A stretch of DNA of 54,061 nucleotides from Verrucomicrobiota bacterium (GCA_022709905.1 JAKLHY010000054.1:1-54061); one strand, 5' to 3'; counted from the stretch's first letter, positions 33,970 through 43,276 are shown. Notes: generated from the sequence alone by a model not told the origin. Made by a program: numbers and translations.

Positions 33970-34366
33970 ACACCGCCTCATAACCGCACCAAGCCTCATC
34001 CCACGGCTTGGGGACAACGAACATGTCGAAGTTCCCCAAAGCCGAGTGGTAAAAACGATACGTTCCCTGGGGTTGCTTGTTCTGATTGGCCCCCAGGAAG
34101 AACAAAGAAAAGGTCTCAAGCCCCGGCTGCGGCGGTTCCAGAATCGCCTGAGACAGCTGCAACCATTGTCCCGTCGTCCGGCTGTGCCACACCCAAAAAT
34201 GACTGTCAACCCAACGGCTGAAAGCGGCGAATTCCAACGGTGACGCACTGGACGTCAGCCGCGCCAATCGAGACGAAACAGCGCCCTGCATCACAATTGA
34301 AGGCATTGCCGACGCGCTCAGGGCGGCCAGGGCCGTGTTTGTAAGAAATTGACGACGTGTTTTCAT
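33938..34366 (-). CDS. Tat-exported DUF6916-like protein
   Basis: A 142-aa protein. It begins MKTRRQFLTNTALAALSASA, a twin-arginine signal (RRQFL) with a weakly hydrophobic stretch and an A-x-A cleavage region. The mature part ends with the DUF6916-like half that it shares with the protein at 31481 (FSLFFLGA...PQGTYRFYHSALGNFDMFVVP...EAVFNRL). Tat export implies folding before secretion. It is the last gene of a minus-strand operon: its ATG overlaps the TGA of the P-domain gene as ATGA. One DUF6916-like gene is thus cytoplasmic, the other exported. Confidence 0.78.
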   Translation of the reverse strand: MKTRRQFLTNTALAALSASAMPSIVMQGAVSSRLARLTSSASPLEFAAFSRWVDSHFWVWHSRTTGQWLQLSQAILEPPQPGLETFSLFFLGANQNKQPQGTYRFYHSALGNFDMFVVPKPWDEAWCGYEAVFNRLTGESRP

Positions 34367-35151
34367 GACGGGCCACCTCCATGGCTCTGGCGCCGGTCAG
34401 CGGCCACGCCTGGCATGCCGTTATCGGGGCGACTTCGCCGCCGACCCCTCCAAAACCGCCAGAGTCCAAAACCCGACAAGGCGACACCACAGACAACTGT
34501 CGCCGCCGCCGGTTCCGGCACGGCAGTGATTTCCATATTCCAGCCGTTAATCGCACTAGCGCCTCCCGAACTCATGTCGGCGACAAACAAGGTCCAGGCC
34601 CCGTTCGGATCCAGACCGGTAAATCCGCTCAACGTCGATGTTCGGGCGCCGGCATCGGTCACCGAGTCAGGATCCAGCGCCCGCCCGTCCGGCTGCCAAG
34701 CCCCCGTCAGGGGCGCCCCCGGCGCGGGACTCACGCTGTCGCGATAAAGATGGATATCCTGACGCAGGCTGTCATCGGTCAGAGTGACGCTAAAACCGCT
34801 GTCGGCATATCCAAAGGGATTGGCCCCCGTCCTGCCCGGCCGATTGAGCAACACCGCCCATGTGTCCTCGTGCTGCAAATAAACGTAAAGATCCCCGTTG
34901 TATTGGGCCGATATCTCCAAGCTCACCGTCAAGGAAATGATGGGCCCCAGCGACGTCGAAACCGTTCGGGTATCACTCACCCCGACCGGATTCCCATCCG
35001 GAATGACCAGACTGCCACTGCCTCCGAACGTATCGAATGAAAAGCTCTCGACGACCGCCGCTCGCGCCAGCCCGGTGATCAGGAAAAAGACGCCCAGGAT
35101 GCGTATCCCCACGCTTACAACGAAAAGATGGCGGCGACGTTCAGTGTTCAT
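34363..35151 (-). CDS. P-domain PEP-CTERM exported protein
   Basis: A 262-aa protein with a signal peptide (HLFVVSVGIRILGVFFLITGLARAA broken at the usual A-x-A). The middle (SLEISAQYNGDLYVYLQHED, NRPGRTG, GAWTLFVADMSSGGASAINGW) matches the proprotein convertase P-domain, a jelly-roll often found at the C-end of secreted proteases but here standing alone. The C-terminus has VPEPAAATVVCGVALSG, a hydrophobic stretch and WRFWRGRRR: a PEP-CTERM sorting signal for an exosortase. About 20 further residues after the basic cluster are unusual. It is in an operon with the GEVED protein (32-bp gap) and the Tat protein (ATGA). Confidence 0.82.
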   Translation of the reverse strand: MNTERRRHLFVVSVGIRILGVFFLITGLARAAVVESFSFDTFGGSGSLVIPDGNPVGVSDTRTVSTSLGPIISLTVSLEISAQYNGDLYVYLQHEDTWAVLLNRPGRTGANPFGYADSGFSVTLTDDSLRQDIHLYRDSVSPAPGAPLTGAWQPDGRALDPDSVTDAGARTSTLSGFTGLDPNGAWTLFVADMSSGGASAINGWNMEITAVPEPAAATVVCGVALSGFGLWRFWRGRRRSRPDNGMPGVAADRRQSHGGGPS

Positions 35152-35183
35152 GTCAAAAAATCATCCCATCAACTCATGGCGGA

Positions 35184-36479
35184 TCAAGGATAGATCGATC
35201 GATAAAACCGCGCTGGCGAACCGCTGGTGTCGGTATGCTTGTAGATGCCCACACCGTCAGCCGTGCTTTGTCCAAGGAAGGTCCAGACTGTGTTAGGCGG
35301 ATCCAGGACATCGGTGTACTGAATGGTGTACGTCCGCCCGGGAATTCCGTGAAACGTAATCTGGTAGTTGTCACCGCCTTGATGTTCAATGCCGGACCAA
35401 TTCCGGGACGGATCATTGTCCACGACAATCGTCACGGTCACCGCGCCTGTATCAGAACCCCCGCGTCCGTCGCTGGCCGTATAGGAGAAAGATCCGCTGC
35501 CCGTGTGACCCGCTGGCGGCGTAAAGAAAACCCAGTCCCCATCGCGCACGACGCTGGCGCCGAACGGCAAGGCATCGCCCACAGCATCCACCGTCAATGC
35601 ATCGGCATTCGCGTCCGTATCGTTCGCGAGCAAGGTGCTGACGAGGACTTTGACTCCTTGGGTGGGATACCGCACGATAGTGTCGTCGGTTGCAACCGGA
35701 GGGCTGTTCAGGATCACCTCGTAATCCTCGACCTCCCCATCCGGAGCGAGGCCGGTGATGCCAAGGCTCGGTTCCGAGCTGAATCGGAACCGGGCAAAGG
35801 TCTTGCCGCTTTCCACACTCATCGGCGTCGTGTAACTCAGCGCATTCAATCCATCGATCAAGGATTGCTGCAGAAAAACCTGTTCGCCCGCATCGCTCCA
35901 ATCACCATCCCGATTGAAATCGATCCAGGCATTGAGGTAACCCGATCCGACAGCAGTCACAGAGAGCTCAACCGTACCCTGACTCGGCAGAATGGCTGGA
36001 ATCACGACCCCGTCCTCATCGTCATCGCCAGCGGCATCATCGCCGGCGGCTGTGGCATTCGTTTGCGCGTCCTCCTCCGGATCGGGAGCGGTGGCTCCGA
36101 GGTATATCGCGGCGCCCCCTCCCGGAACAAAGTGCCGGGCGCCGTCCTGGGTCAGGAGCGTGGGATAGGTCGGATCCGGAGCGTCGCCAAAATCAAAATA
36201 TCGCGCGAGCTCAGTCACTGTGGCATCCTCGATGGCCGGAGTCTCCGGATCATCGGTATTAACCGCGCTGAACCCATCCCCTTGAACCGTCCCCTGGGTC
36301 GTTAGGTGAGTCACGGTCACGGGCAACGGGGAGTCAATGGCCACTTCAAAAACAAGCGTCACGCTTTTCCCCTGAGGCAGGGTGCCGAGGCTCTCGGAGA
36401 TCTGGGCATCGACAACCGTGCCCAGGCCCCACAGGAAGCCCATCGCCAGCCACGCGGTGATCGAGGATCGTTTGTTCAT
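35184..36479 (-). CDS. Secreted GEVED-domain protein with Ig-like repeat
   Basis: A 431-aa exported protein (signal MNKRSSITAWLAMGFLWGLG). Residues 95-260 form a GEVED module: FDFGDAPDPTYPT, NAWIDFNRDGDWSDAGEQVF and the namesake DGEVEDYEV are all present. Then comes a cadherin/VCBS-like beta-sandwich (LLANDTDANADALTVDAVGD, SFSYTASDGRGGSDTGAV). The C-terminal 70 residues (YQITFHGIPGRTYTIQYTDVL) are the type found in PEP-CTERM-associated or outer-surface proteins. The start at 36479 is chosen over 36524 because it gives a proper signal peptide. It lies 22 bp after the large beta-helix gene. Confidence 0.87.
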   Translation of the reverse strand: MNKRSSITAWLAMGFLWGLGTVVDAQISESLGTLPQGKSVTLVFEVAIDSPLPVTVTHLTTQGTVQGDGFSAVNTDDPETPAIEDATVTELARYFDFGDAPDPTYPTLLTQDGARHFVPGGGAAIYLGATAPDPEEDAQTNATAAGDDAAGDDDEDGVVIPAILPSQGTVELSVTAVGSGYLNAWIDFNRDGDWSDAGEQVFLQQSLIDGLNALSYTTPMSVESGKTFARFRFSSEPSLGITGLAPDGEVEDYEVILNSPPVATDDTIVRYPTQGVKVLVSTLLANDTDANADALTVDAVGDALPFGASVVRDGDWVFFTPPAGHTGSGSFSYTASDGRGGSDTGAVTVTIVVDNDPSRNWSGIEHQGGDNYQITFHGIPGRTYTIQYTDVLDPPNTVWTFLGQSTADGVGIYKHTDTSGSPARFYRSIYP

Positions 36480-36501
36480 CCCAGGCTTCGGATCAAACCA
36501 T

Positions 36502-39500
36502 TCATGGCACATCAATCGAACCAAAGATTAACGCAACGCCGGTGTTGGCGCTGGCACTGCCGGTATTGACACTGGTGAGTTGAGCCGTCGCATCCGCGCT
36601 CACCGGGGATGTATCCACCAGTTGCGCTGTGCTCGAGCTCAATTCCTCCATTCGCAAATAGGTGCAAGCAGGCCCCTGGTCAAAAGACGGATAATCGAGA
36701 GTGTAACCCGAAGGCACGGTATTGTTCCGGACATCGGCGCGCAACAGGCCCAGGTGCGAGCCTGTGGTGTTGTCTGACGTGAGAAAGATCGCCGCCAGGG
36801 GGAAACCCATCGTGTCCTGCGGATTGACGTCATTACTTGTAATCGTGGCATCCACACCCGCCTGAGAACCGCTGGTGATCTCAATGCCCCGGCCAAGGGG
36901 CGTTTGCCGGATCGTGTTGCCGTCAATCAGGAATGCGGCATCCGTCACGGCCTGCACCAGCACTCGGATGCCATTGCCAAGCTCTGAGCCTGAATTAACG
37001 ATCGCGCTGTTGCCGATGGTATTGCCCTGGATGCGTCCGCGCAAACTGCCCCCCGTGGTTGTGGCGGAGGAAAACACATTGATCGCATGACCTTCCGATC
37101 CGTTGATGGTCGCGTTGTTCAGGATCTTGAAGGAATGCTGGGCGGACTGGGATTGGGTCAGGTCGATGGCCCCGCCGTTATCCGTAAAAACGCTGTTCTG
37201 CACCGTGAAATCGCTAATCACGGCCACGTCGGAAGCATTGACCATCAGACCCGAGGCATAAGCGCCGCTAAAAGTCGAACTGCTCAGGGTCACACTGGCG
37301 ACGACCGCGTTCTGCCGAGCCTGGAAGAGGACGTTGTTCGCCGCATTAACACCCGAAGGCGTTGAAAACGTGCTTCCGGAAATCGCCAGCGCCGTTAAGG
37401 TGCCGCTCGTGTTGTCCACGACCAGATTGTTGTGGGCCGATCCGCTGACGGTCGTGTTGACGATGCCACACGTGCCCCAGAGATTCCTCAGTTCCACGCC
37501 TTCATCCGAGACCGAATTGCCGTTGTTCAACAGCCCGCACCCCGTCAGCGTTAAGTCCCGGACCGACTGGCCATCGATGCCCTCATCCGCGTTATTCTGG
37601 ATGTTCAGGTAGGTCAGGCTGATTTTGGCGCAACTGGCCAGCACCACGCCCGCGCCCGTCGAGTTCTGGATCGTGCCGCCCGAGCCCGCGGCTCCACTGC
37701 CGGTGACGGCCAGGCCACCCAAACTCCCGGTGTTATTCAGGACAATCCCGTTGATCGCGCCCGAACTGCTGATACTGCGGAAGGTTAATCCGTCGGAGCC
37801 CAGGGTTGTATTGAGGATATTCATCGCCCGCCCTGTGCCCGAGCTGATGGTATTATTGGCTCCGGAAACCACCAGGGCTGTTGCACCGCCACTGGCGCCA
37901 AAACCGGTTCCTGAAGTTGTGTTAATGACCAGCCCCCCGTTCGAGAACACGATGGTCGCACCGTTGTTGCTGGTCAGCGTCACCGCTTGATTGGCCGAGG
38001 TCGACAGCGTCTTGCTGGCGCCGCTGAAGGTCGCTGTTCCCCCCGTGTTGTTGGCCAGGTAGATCCCGGTGCCCCCCGCCGCCGTGTGCGATAGATTTCC
38101 GCTCAGCGTTACGCTGCCCCCCGTTCGGTTTTGGATATCGACCAGCCGTCCGCTGTTGTTCTTGGTTATGGGGCCAGGATAAGTGAAGCTGCCGTTGCCG
38201 CCCTGTAGGGAAACCGCCGAACCGACCGGGGCATCAATCGAGCCGGCAAGGGCTTGCACACTCCCAGCCACACCGCTCAGATACACCGCCTGGTTCGGAG
38301 CTGATGACGAGGAAAGATTGTCAAAAACGACATCGGCCGTTGTTGTTCCGGTCAACTGAAGAGCGCCACCAGTTCCACTCTTGCTGCATTCGCTGATCTT
38401 GAGGGTGCCGGCGTTGGCTCCGAGGATGCCGAATCCATGGGGCGTGGTGCCAATCGTCAACCCCCGAAGGGTGTTGCCTGAAGCCAGCGTGATGCCGTTC
38501 CCGCTGCTTATGGAATTTGCGATCACAGGATCGGTGCGGTTGAGAACGGGAAGTCCGTCGCTGTGGGCGGCAAAGCTGATGCCGGTGGCTGTCCCCAGGT
38601 CCGCAACATTGGCCCCCTGGCCTATGACCTTTTGATTGGCCAGCAATGCCAGTCCTGCGGCGGTTGTCGCTGTGTAGTTTCCGCTGCCAGTATAGAAAAA
38701 GACGCTGTCACCGGCCTGAGGATTCCCGGCGGCCCCATTGTTGACCGCAACAAATGCCGCCAAGGAATTAAAGGGCGCGCTCAACCGGCCGTCTCCGGCG
38801 CCCCGAGTGTTGTCAACGAACCAGACTCGATCAGCGACCGTCAGGGTGACCGTCCCCACCGACGGGCCAAATCCGTTGGCAATCGTATAGGTAAAGGTGT
38901 CCGAACCGGTGTAGCCCACCGGCGGATTATACGAGAACTCGCCATTGGCGCTGACGCTGACCGTGCCCCCTTGGGCACTGGGATTCTGGAACGTGGTGAT
39001 CGCGAGATGACTGCCAGCGTCATTCTCCAGGATGCTGAACGCGGGAGCCTGGGCCGTATCGATCCGAACATTGCCCGTGACCGCATGGGCATCCGCCACG
39101 GCCGCAGGACGCACCCCGACGGCGAGCTGGACCGAGGCCGTATCCGAATCCTGCCCGTTGGCCAGTCGGTACTGGAAATCCAAGATTCCGGTGAATGTGC
39201 TGCTCGGTATGAAAATCAGGCTACCGTCCGCGTTCACCGTCAACAACCCCGCTGCCACCGTGGCGGTCGTTCCCGCGGCGTGGGTGATCTCCCCTCCGAG
39301 CGAACCCGCCCCAAAATGGGTCACAACACCGGCCGGTTTGCCAACGAGGTCGTTGGCCAGAAGCCCTTCCGCCGCCTTGAGATTCAGGGTTGTGCTGAAC
39401 GCGCCGTGAAAAGGATCGCCTGGCGCGCTGGCGGACGCGGGACCATCATCTCGCGCCACCGGACTCAGCCCCAAGGACCCTGATACCATCGTGCTGTGAG

Positions 39501-40281
39501 CGATCGCCGGGACGTTGACCTGGACATTCTGCAAATCACCGCCGCTGTTGTTGCGGATGCGCATCACATACCGCAAACGATCGCCCGCGCTCGCCTTGCC
39601 GTCTCCATCCTGGTCCACCAGCACAACGTCTGTCAGGGTTGCCTCCACCGGCGATGCCGAACCCGTGATCGTGGTCCGAATAAAATCCAGTCCTAATGAC
39701 ACCGCCGAAGGCGCTGTCGCCACCAACCGAATCGCCCCGACGCTGGTGAAATCCGCACTGCCCGCAAAGGTGTTGTAGGGCACCGAGACGACATTCGGCA
39801 ACTCCAAGCCCGGGGGCAAGGTGACGGTCACGGACGAGGAATGAGTGGAGCTCGAAAAAACGGTCAGCGTCAGACCCGCCTCTTGATCCTGCGCGTTCAC
39901 CCCGATCAGAAAGGCATCTTGACCGCCTGCGGTCAGATTAACACCGCCCAACCCCGAATAATCCACCGTCTCGGCATCGTTGTCCTGCCCATCCCAAACG
40001 ACCTCGACGGAACCTACCACTCCCGATGCCTGCGAAAACTTCAACGTTCCAAGTTCGACACCCGCTGACAGGCTGGTCCCGCTGGTTAAGACAAGGCGTA
40101 GATCGCGTTCGCCTCCCGACATCGTATCCGAAACTACGGACGACGCACTGCCCGGCGTGTCTCTTGACAGGGTGGTTTGATTCTTCTGGAAGCTATCGGC
40201 AAAGGTCTGGGCGTACACTTCGCCCTCCGTCCTAAGGAGGAAGTGAAGCAAAACCAACGCCACAAAACATCGAGCCTTCAC
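36502..40281 (-). CDS. Large secreted beta-helix protein with Ig-like repeats
   Basis: A 1259-aa surface protein. A GTG start at 40281 gives a signal peptide (VKARCFVALVLLHFLLRTEG). The N-terminal 220 residues resemble a cadherin-like or CARDB region (VEATLTDVVLVDQDGDGKASAGDRLRYVMRIRN-like DUF11 segment). Two cadherin/VCBS-like units follow (GLLANDLVGKPAGVV; SILENDAGSHLAITT with YNPPVGYTGSDTFTYTIANG). From about residue 490 to the end there is a right-handed parallel beta-helix of G-x-N/L-x-I repeats. The protein is rich in T, S, G and N and almost free of cysteine and lysine, as typical for secreted adhesin-like proteins. It is the first gene of a four-gene minus-strand operon. Confidence 0.85.
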   Translation of the reverse strand: MKARCFVALVLLHFLLRTEGEVYAQTFADSFQKNQTTLSRDTPGSASSVVSDTMSGGERDLRLVLTSGTSLSAGVELGTLKFSQASGVVGSVEVVWDGQDNDAETVDYSGLGGVNLTAGGQDAFLIGVNAQDQEAGLTLTVFSSSTHSSSVTVTLPPGLELPNVVSVPYNTFAGSADFTSVGAIRLVATAPSAVSLGLDFIRTTITGSASPVEATLTDVVLVDQDGDGKASAGDRLRYVMRIRNNSGGDLQNVQVNVPAIAHSTMVSGSLGLSPVARDDGPASASAPGDPFHGAFSTTLNLKAAEGLLANDLVGKPAGVVTHFGAGSLGGEITHAAGTTATVAAGLLTVNADGSLIFIPSSTFTGILDFQYRLANGQDSDTASVQLAVGVRPAAVADAHAVTGNVRIDTAQAPAFSILENDAGSHLAITTFQNPSAQGGTVSVSANGEFSYNPPVGYTGSDTFTYTIANGFGPSVGTVTLTVADRVWFVDNTRGAGDGRLSAPFNSLAAFVAVNNGAAGNPQAGDSVFFYTGSGNYTATTAAGLALLANQKVIGQGANVADLGTATGISFAAHSDGLPVLNRTDPVIANSISSGNGITLASGNTLRGLTIGTTPHGFGILGANAGTLKISECSKSGTGGALQLTGTTTADVVFDNLSSSSAPNQAVYLSGVAGSVQALAGSIDAPVGSAVSLQGGNGSFTYPGPITKNNSGRLVDIQNRTGGSVTLSGNLSHTAAGGTGIYLANNTGGTATFSGASKTLSTSANQAVTLTSNNGATIVFSNGGLVINTTSGTGFGASGGATALVVSGANNTISSGTGRAMNILNTTLGSDGLTFRSISSSGAINGIVLNNTGSLGGLAVTGSGAAGSGGTIQNSTGAGVVLASCAKISLTYLNIQNNADEGIDGQSVRDLTLTGCGLLNNGNSVSDEGVELRNLWGTCGIVNTTVSGSAHNNLVVDNTSGTLTALAISGSTFSTPSGVNAANNVLFQARQNAVVASVTLSSSTFSGAYASGLMVNASDVAVISDFTVQNSVFTDNGGAIDLTQSQSAQHSFKILNNATINGSEGHAINVFSSATTTGGSLRGRIQGNTIGNSAIVNSGSELGNGIRVLVQAVTDAAFLIDGNTIRQTPLGRGIEITSGSQAGVDATITSNDVNPQDTMGFPLAAIFLTSDNTTGSHLGLLRADVRNNTVPSGYTLDYPSFDQGPACTYLRMEELSSSTAQLVDTSPVSADATAQLTSVNTGSASANTGVALIFGSIDVP

Positions 40282-40302
40282 AACGTCAACAACACCACCC
40301 AA

Positions 40303-40416
40303 TCATGGCGGCGACGGATCCTGTCATAATCCATCGACTTAAGTCAACGACACTTCCTTGGTTTTCGATCGGGATCGGGGTTTGACACGCCCGGCTGAGA
40401 ATTTCACACTCGTGAA
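40303..40416. promoter_or_regulatory. Divergent promoter region with two inverted repeats
   Basis: 114 bp between the beta-helix gene and the GH106 gene. A 10-bp perfect palindrome GACTTAAGTC is at 40336-40345. An inverted repeat ATTTCAC-ACTC-GTGAAAT (40401-40418) overlaps the GH106 start codon. Both are candidate operator or hairpin sites; neither is proven. Confidence 0.45.
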
Positions 40417-43167
40417 ATGAAACGACAGCGGTGGTTGCCCTGGATTTCTTCGCTCGGCATCGTGCCATTCCTTCTCTCGATTACAACTCCTGCCGGCGAT
40501 TCAACGACGTATCCCCAGGCCGCTCCCCCCTCCTCCTGGCCTCCGATCCGCGGAGTATCCAAACCGTGGACCTATTGGTGGTGGATGGGAAACGCCGTGG
40601 ACGAGGCCAATCTGCGGCGTGAACTGCTTCGATACCGGGACGCCGGCCTCGGCGGCGTGCATATCATTCCCATTTACGGCGCCAAGGGCTGGGAATCCAA
40701 TTACCTGACATATTTGAGCCCCGCCTGGATGGACAAGCTGCAGTTCACGGTTCGGGAGGCCCGAAAACTCGGTCTGGGCGTCGACATGACCACCGGTTCG
40801 GGCTGGTGCTTCGGCGGCCCCACGGTGTCCGATCAGGATGCCAACGCCTCGGTCGTCGCCCAAATCCTCAACCTGCCAGCCGGTCAACACCTGACGAACA
40901 GGTTCAATCGCGCCCTTCTCAGCTGTTTAATCGCGTTCAATTCGCAAGGACAATCGCGTGACCTCATCCAACACCTGACTTCCGACGGTCCATTGGAGTG
41001 GAAAGACGACACGGACTCCTGGCGGGTTTATGCCATCTCCCAGAAGCCTTCCGGCCAAAAGGTCAAGCGCGCCGCCCCCGGAGGAACCGGCCACATGCTC
41101 AACCTCCTTTACCCCGAGGCCATGCGGCGATATCTCGACCGGTTCGACAATGCCTTCGCCGATTACCACGGGCCCCTGCCCCGCGCCCAATACCATGATT
41201 CTTACGAATATCGATCGGAATGGGCGCCAGATTTCCTGGTTCAGTTTGAAAAACGCCGAGGATACCGCCTCCAGGATGAACTGCCCACGTTGTTCGGCTC
41301 ACCCACCAACGACCGCACCGCCCGTGTGAAAAGCGACTACCGGGAGACCCTCTCCGATCTCATGGTCGAAAACACCGTTTCGCGGTGGGCCTCCTGGGCG
41401 CGAACCCGCGGTTTCCTGACTCGGAACGAAGCCCATGGATCTCCCGGGAATTGGCTCGATCTTTACGCCATCGCCGATATCCCTGAAACGGAGATGTTTT
41501 ATAAAGACCGGAATCTGCTCATTTCCAAGTTCGCCTCCTCGGCCGCCCATGTCACCGGCAAACCCCTGGTGTCGAGCGAGACAGGCACCTGGGTCAGGGA
41601 ACACTTCACCGAGACATTGGCCGACCTGAAATACCTCTTGGATGACCTGTATCTATCCGGCGTCAATCATGTTTTTTACCATGGCACTTGTTATTCGCCC
41701 GACGAAGCCGGCTGGCCCGGCTGGCTGTTCTACGCCTCCACCCAGATGAATCCAAGAAACCCGATCTGGCGCGACGCGCCAATTCTCAATGCCTATGCCG
41801 CGCGCTGCCAGTCTGTGCTTCAGGACGGCCAGTCGGACAATGATCTCCTGGTCTACTGGCCCATTCACGATCGCTGGCATGACGCGCGAGGCATGGCCAT
41901 CCCCTTCACGGTTCATGCCCGCGAGTGGTTTGAACAACAATCCATCGGCGTCACCGCGGACTGGCTCTGGCAACACGGCTACGCCTTCGACTACCTCTCC
42001 GACCGCCAACTCCTCGAGTCGAGGCCCGCTCACGATTGCATCGCGCTTCCCGGAAACCGTTACCGCGCCCTTGTGGTGCCCGCATGCCATCACCTGCCCC
42101 TGCCAGTTTTGGAGAAACTGCTCAGCCTGGCTAAAGCCGGTTCCACCCTCCTCTTTGATACGCAATTGCCGGCCGATGTTCCCGGCCTGGCAAACCTGGA
42201 CACACGCCGGACCGCTTTTCAAAACCTCGTGTCGGAACTCGAGTCCGCGTTACATCCATACCGTGACATCCGGCAAGCGCGTTGGGGCAACGGCCGGATC
42301 CTCGTCGGCAACCTGGTCTCGACGCTGACCCACGCCGGTCTCCGACGGGAATCCCTGGTGGATCACGAAGGCCTCGAATTCGTCCGACGCCGTCACCCCC
42401 AGGGGCACTATTACTTTCTGGCGAATCGCGGCGAACAAACGATCGATGATTGGATCTCCCTCGCCACAGACGATGCCTCGGCGATATTGCTCGATCCCCT
42501 GACCGGTCGCGCAGGAAAAGCCAAGTCGCGCCCAGATTCGGCCCACAGCCTGCGCGTCTTTCTCCAAATTCCTCCCGGGGGTTCACTTCTGGTGAAAACC
42601 ACTGTCCGGTCGGATTTCACAACCTCCAACTGGCGTTATGCGTTTTCCACAGGCAACAGGTATCCCCTCCAAGGCCGATGGCAAGTGGACTTCCTCTCGG
42701 GAGGCCCGGAACTCCCCCCCTCCTCCGTCCTCGACACGCTGGAGTCATGGACTGCTTTTTCCGGGGATGCGTCCCAACGTTTCGGCGGCACAGCACGCTA
42801 CAGTATCCGCTTCGACGCCCCAGAACGATCCCAGCAGGCCTGGAGCCTCGATCTGGGCCGCGTCTGCCAAAGCGCCCGAATCCGCCTCAACCACCGAAAC
42901 CTGGATCCCTTGATCACCGCGCCATTTCGCGTCATCGTTCCCCGTCTCAAGGCGAGAAACAACCTCCTCGAAATCGAAGTCACCAGCACCGCCGCCAATC
43001 GGATCCGGGACTTGGACCGTCGCGGCCAGCCGTGGAAGAACTTTCATGACATCAATTTCGTCGGCATCGACTACAAACCTTTTAACGCGGCGGCCTGGCC
43101 CCTGGCGGATTGCGGGCTTTTGGGGCCAGTCGTTCTGCAGCCTGTGCAATGCTCCCTCCAGCCTTGA
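40417..43167 (+). CDS. GH106-like alpha-L-rhamnosidase, secreted
   Basis: A 916-aa exported protein (signal MKRQRWLPWISSLGIVPFLL, cleaved near TTPAG). SKPWTYWWWMGNAVDEANLRRELL, AGLGGVHIIPIYGAKGWESN and GVDMTTGSGWCFGGP are the opening of the GH106 (PF17132) catalytic barrel; QYHDSYEYRSEWAPDFL carries acidic residues at the place expected for catalysis. Residues 780-916 are a GH2-like beta-sandwich (ARYSIRFDAPERSQQ, LNHRNLDPLITAPFRVIV). The enzyme is expected to release alpha-L-rhamnose from pectin-like glycans. The next gene encodes an SGNH esterase, and both are probably expressed together. Confidence 0.87.
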   Translation: MKRQRWLPWISSLGIVPFLLSITTPAGDSTTYPQAAPPSSWPPIRGVSKPWTYWWWMGNAVDEANLRRELLRYRDAGLGGVHIIPIYGAKGWESNYLTYLSPAWMDKLQFTVREARKLGLGVDMTTGSGWCFGGPTVSDQDANASVVAQILNLPAGQHLTNRFNRALLSCLIAFNSQGQSRDLIQHLTSDGPLEWKDDTDSWRVYAISQKPSGQKVKRAAPGGTGHMLNLLYPEAMRRYLDRFDNAFADYHGPLPRAQYHDSYEYRSEWAPDFLVQFEKRRGYRLQDELPTLFGSPTNDRTARVKSDYRETLSDLMVENTVSRWASWARTRGFLTRNEAHGSPGNWLDLYAIADIPETEMFYKDRNLLISKFASSAAHVTGKPLVSSETGTWVREHFTETLADLKYLLDDLYLSGVNHVFYHGTCYSPDEAGWPGWLFYASTQMNPRNPIWRDAPILNAYAARCQSVLQDGQSDNDLLVYWPIHDRWHDARGMAIPFTVHAREWFEQQSIGVTADWLWQHGYAFDYLSDRQLLESRPAHDCIALPGNRYRALVVPACHHLPLPVLEKLLSLAKAGSTLLFDTQLPADVPGLANLDTRRTAFQNLVSELESALHPYRDIRQARWGNGRILVGNLVSTLTHAGLRRESLVDHEGLEFVRRRHPQGHYYFLANRGEQTIDDWISLATDDASAILLDPLTGRAGKAKSRPDSAHSLRVFLQIPPGGSLLVKTTVRSDFTTSNWRYAFSTGNRYPLQGRWQVDFLSGGPELPPSSVLDTLESWTAFSGDASQRFGGTARYSIRFDAPERSQQAWSLDLGRVCQSARIRLNHRNLDPLITAPFRVIVPRLKARNNLLEIEVTSTAANRIRDLDRRGQPWKNFHDINFVGIDYKPFNAAAWPLADCGLLGPVVLQPVQCSLQP

Positions 43168-43276
43168 GCCCTGTTATTCAATGGAGAATGGCCCGCGAAA
43201 TTTTCAAGCGACCTCGGTAATTTGATGCTTGTCGTGGTCCCCAGCCCGGGCAAACTCAGCCAAACCATATGACAAT

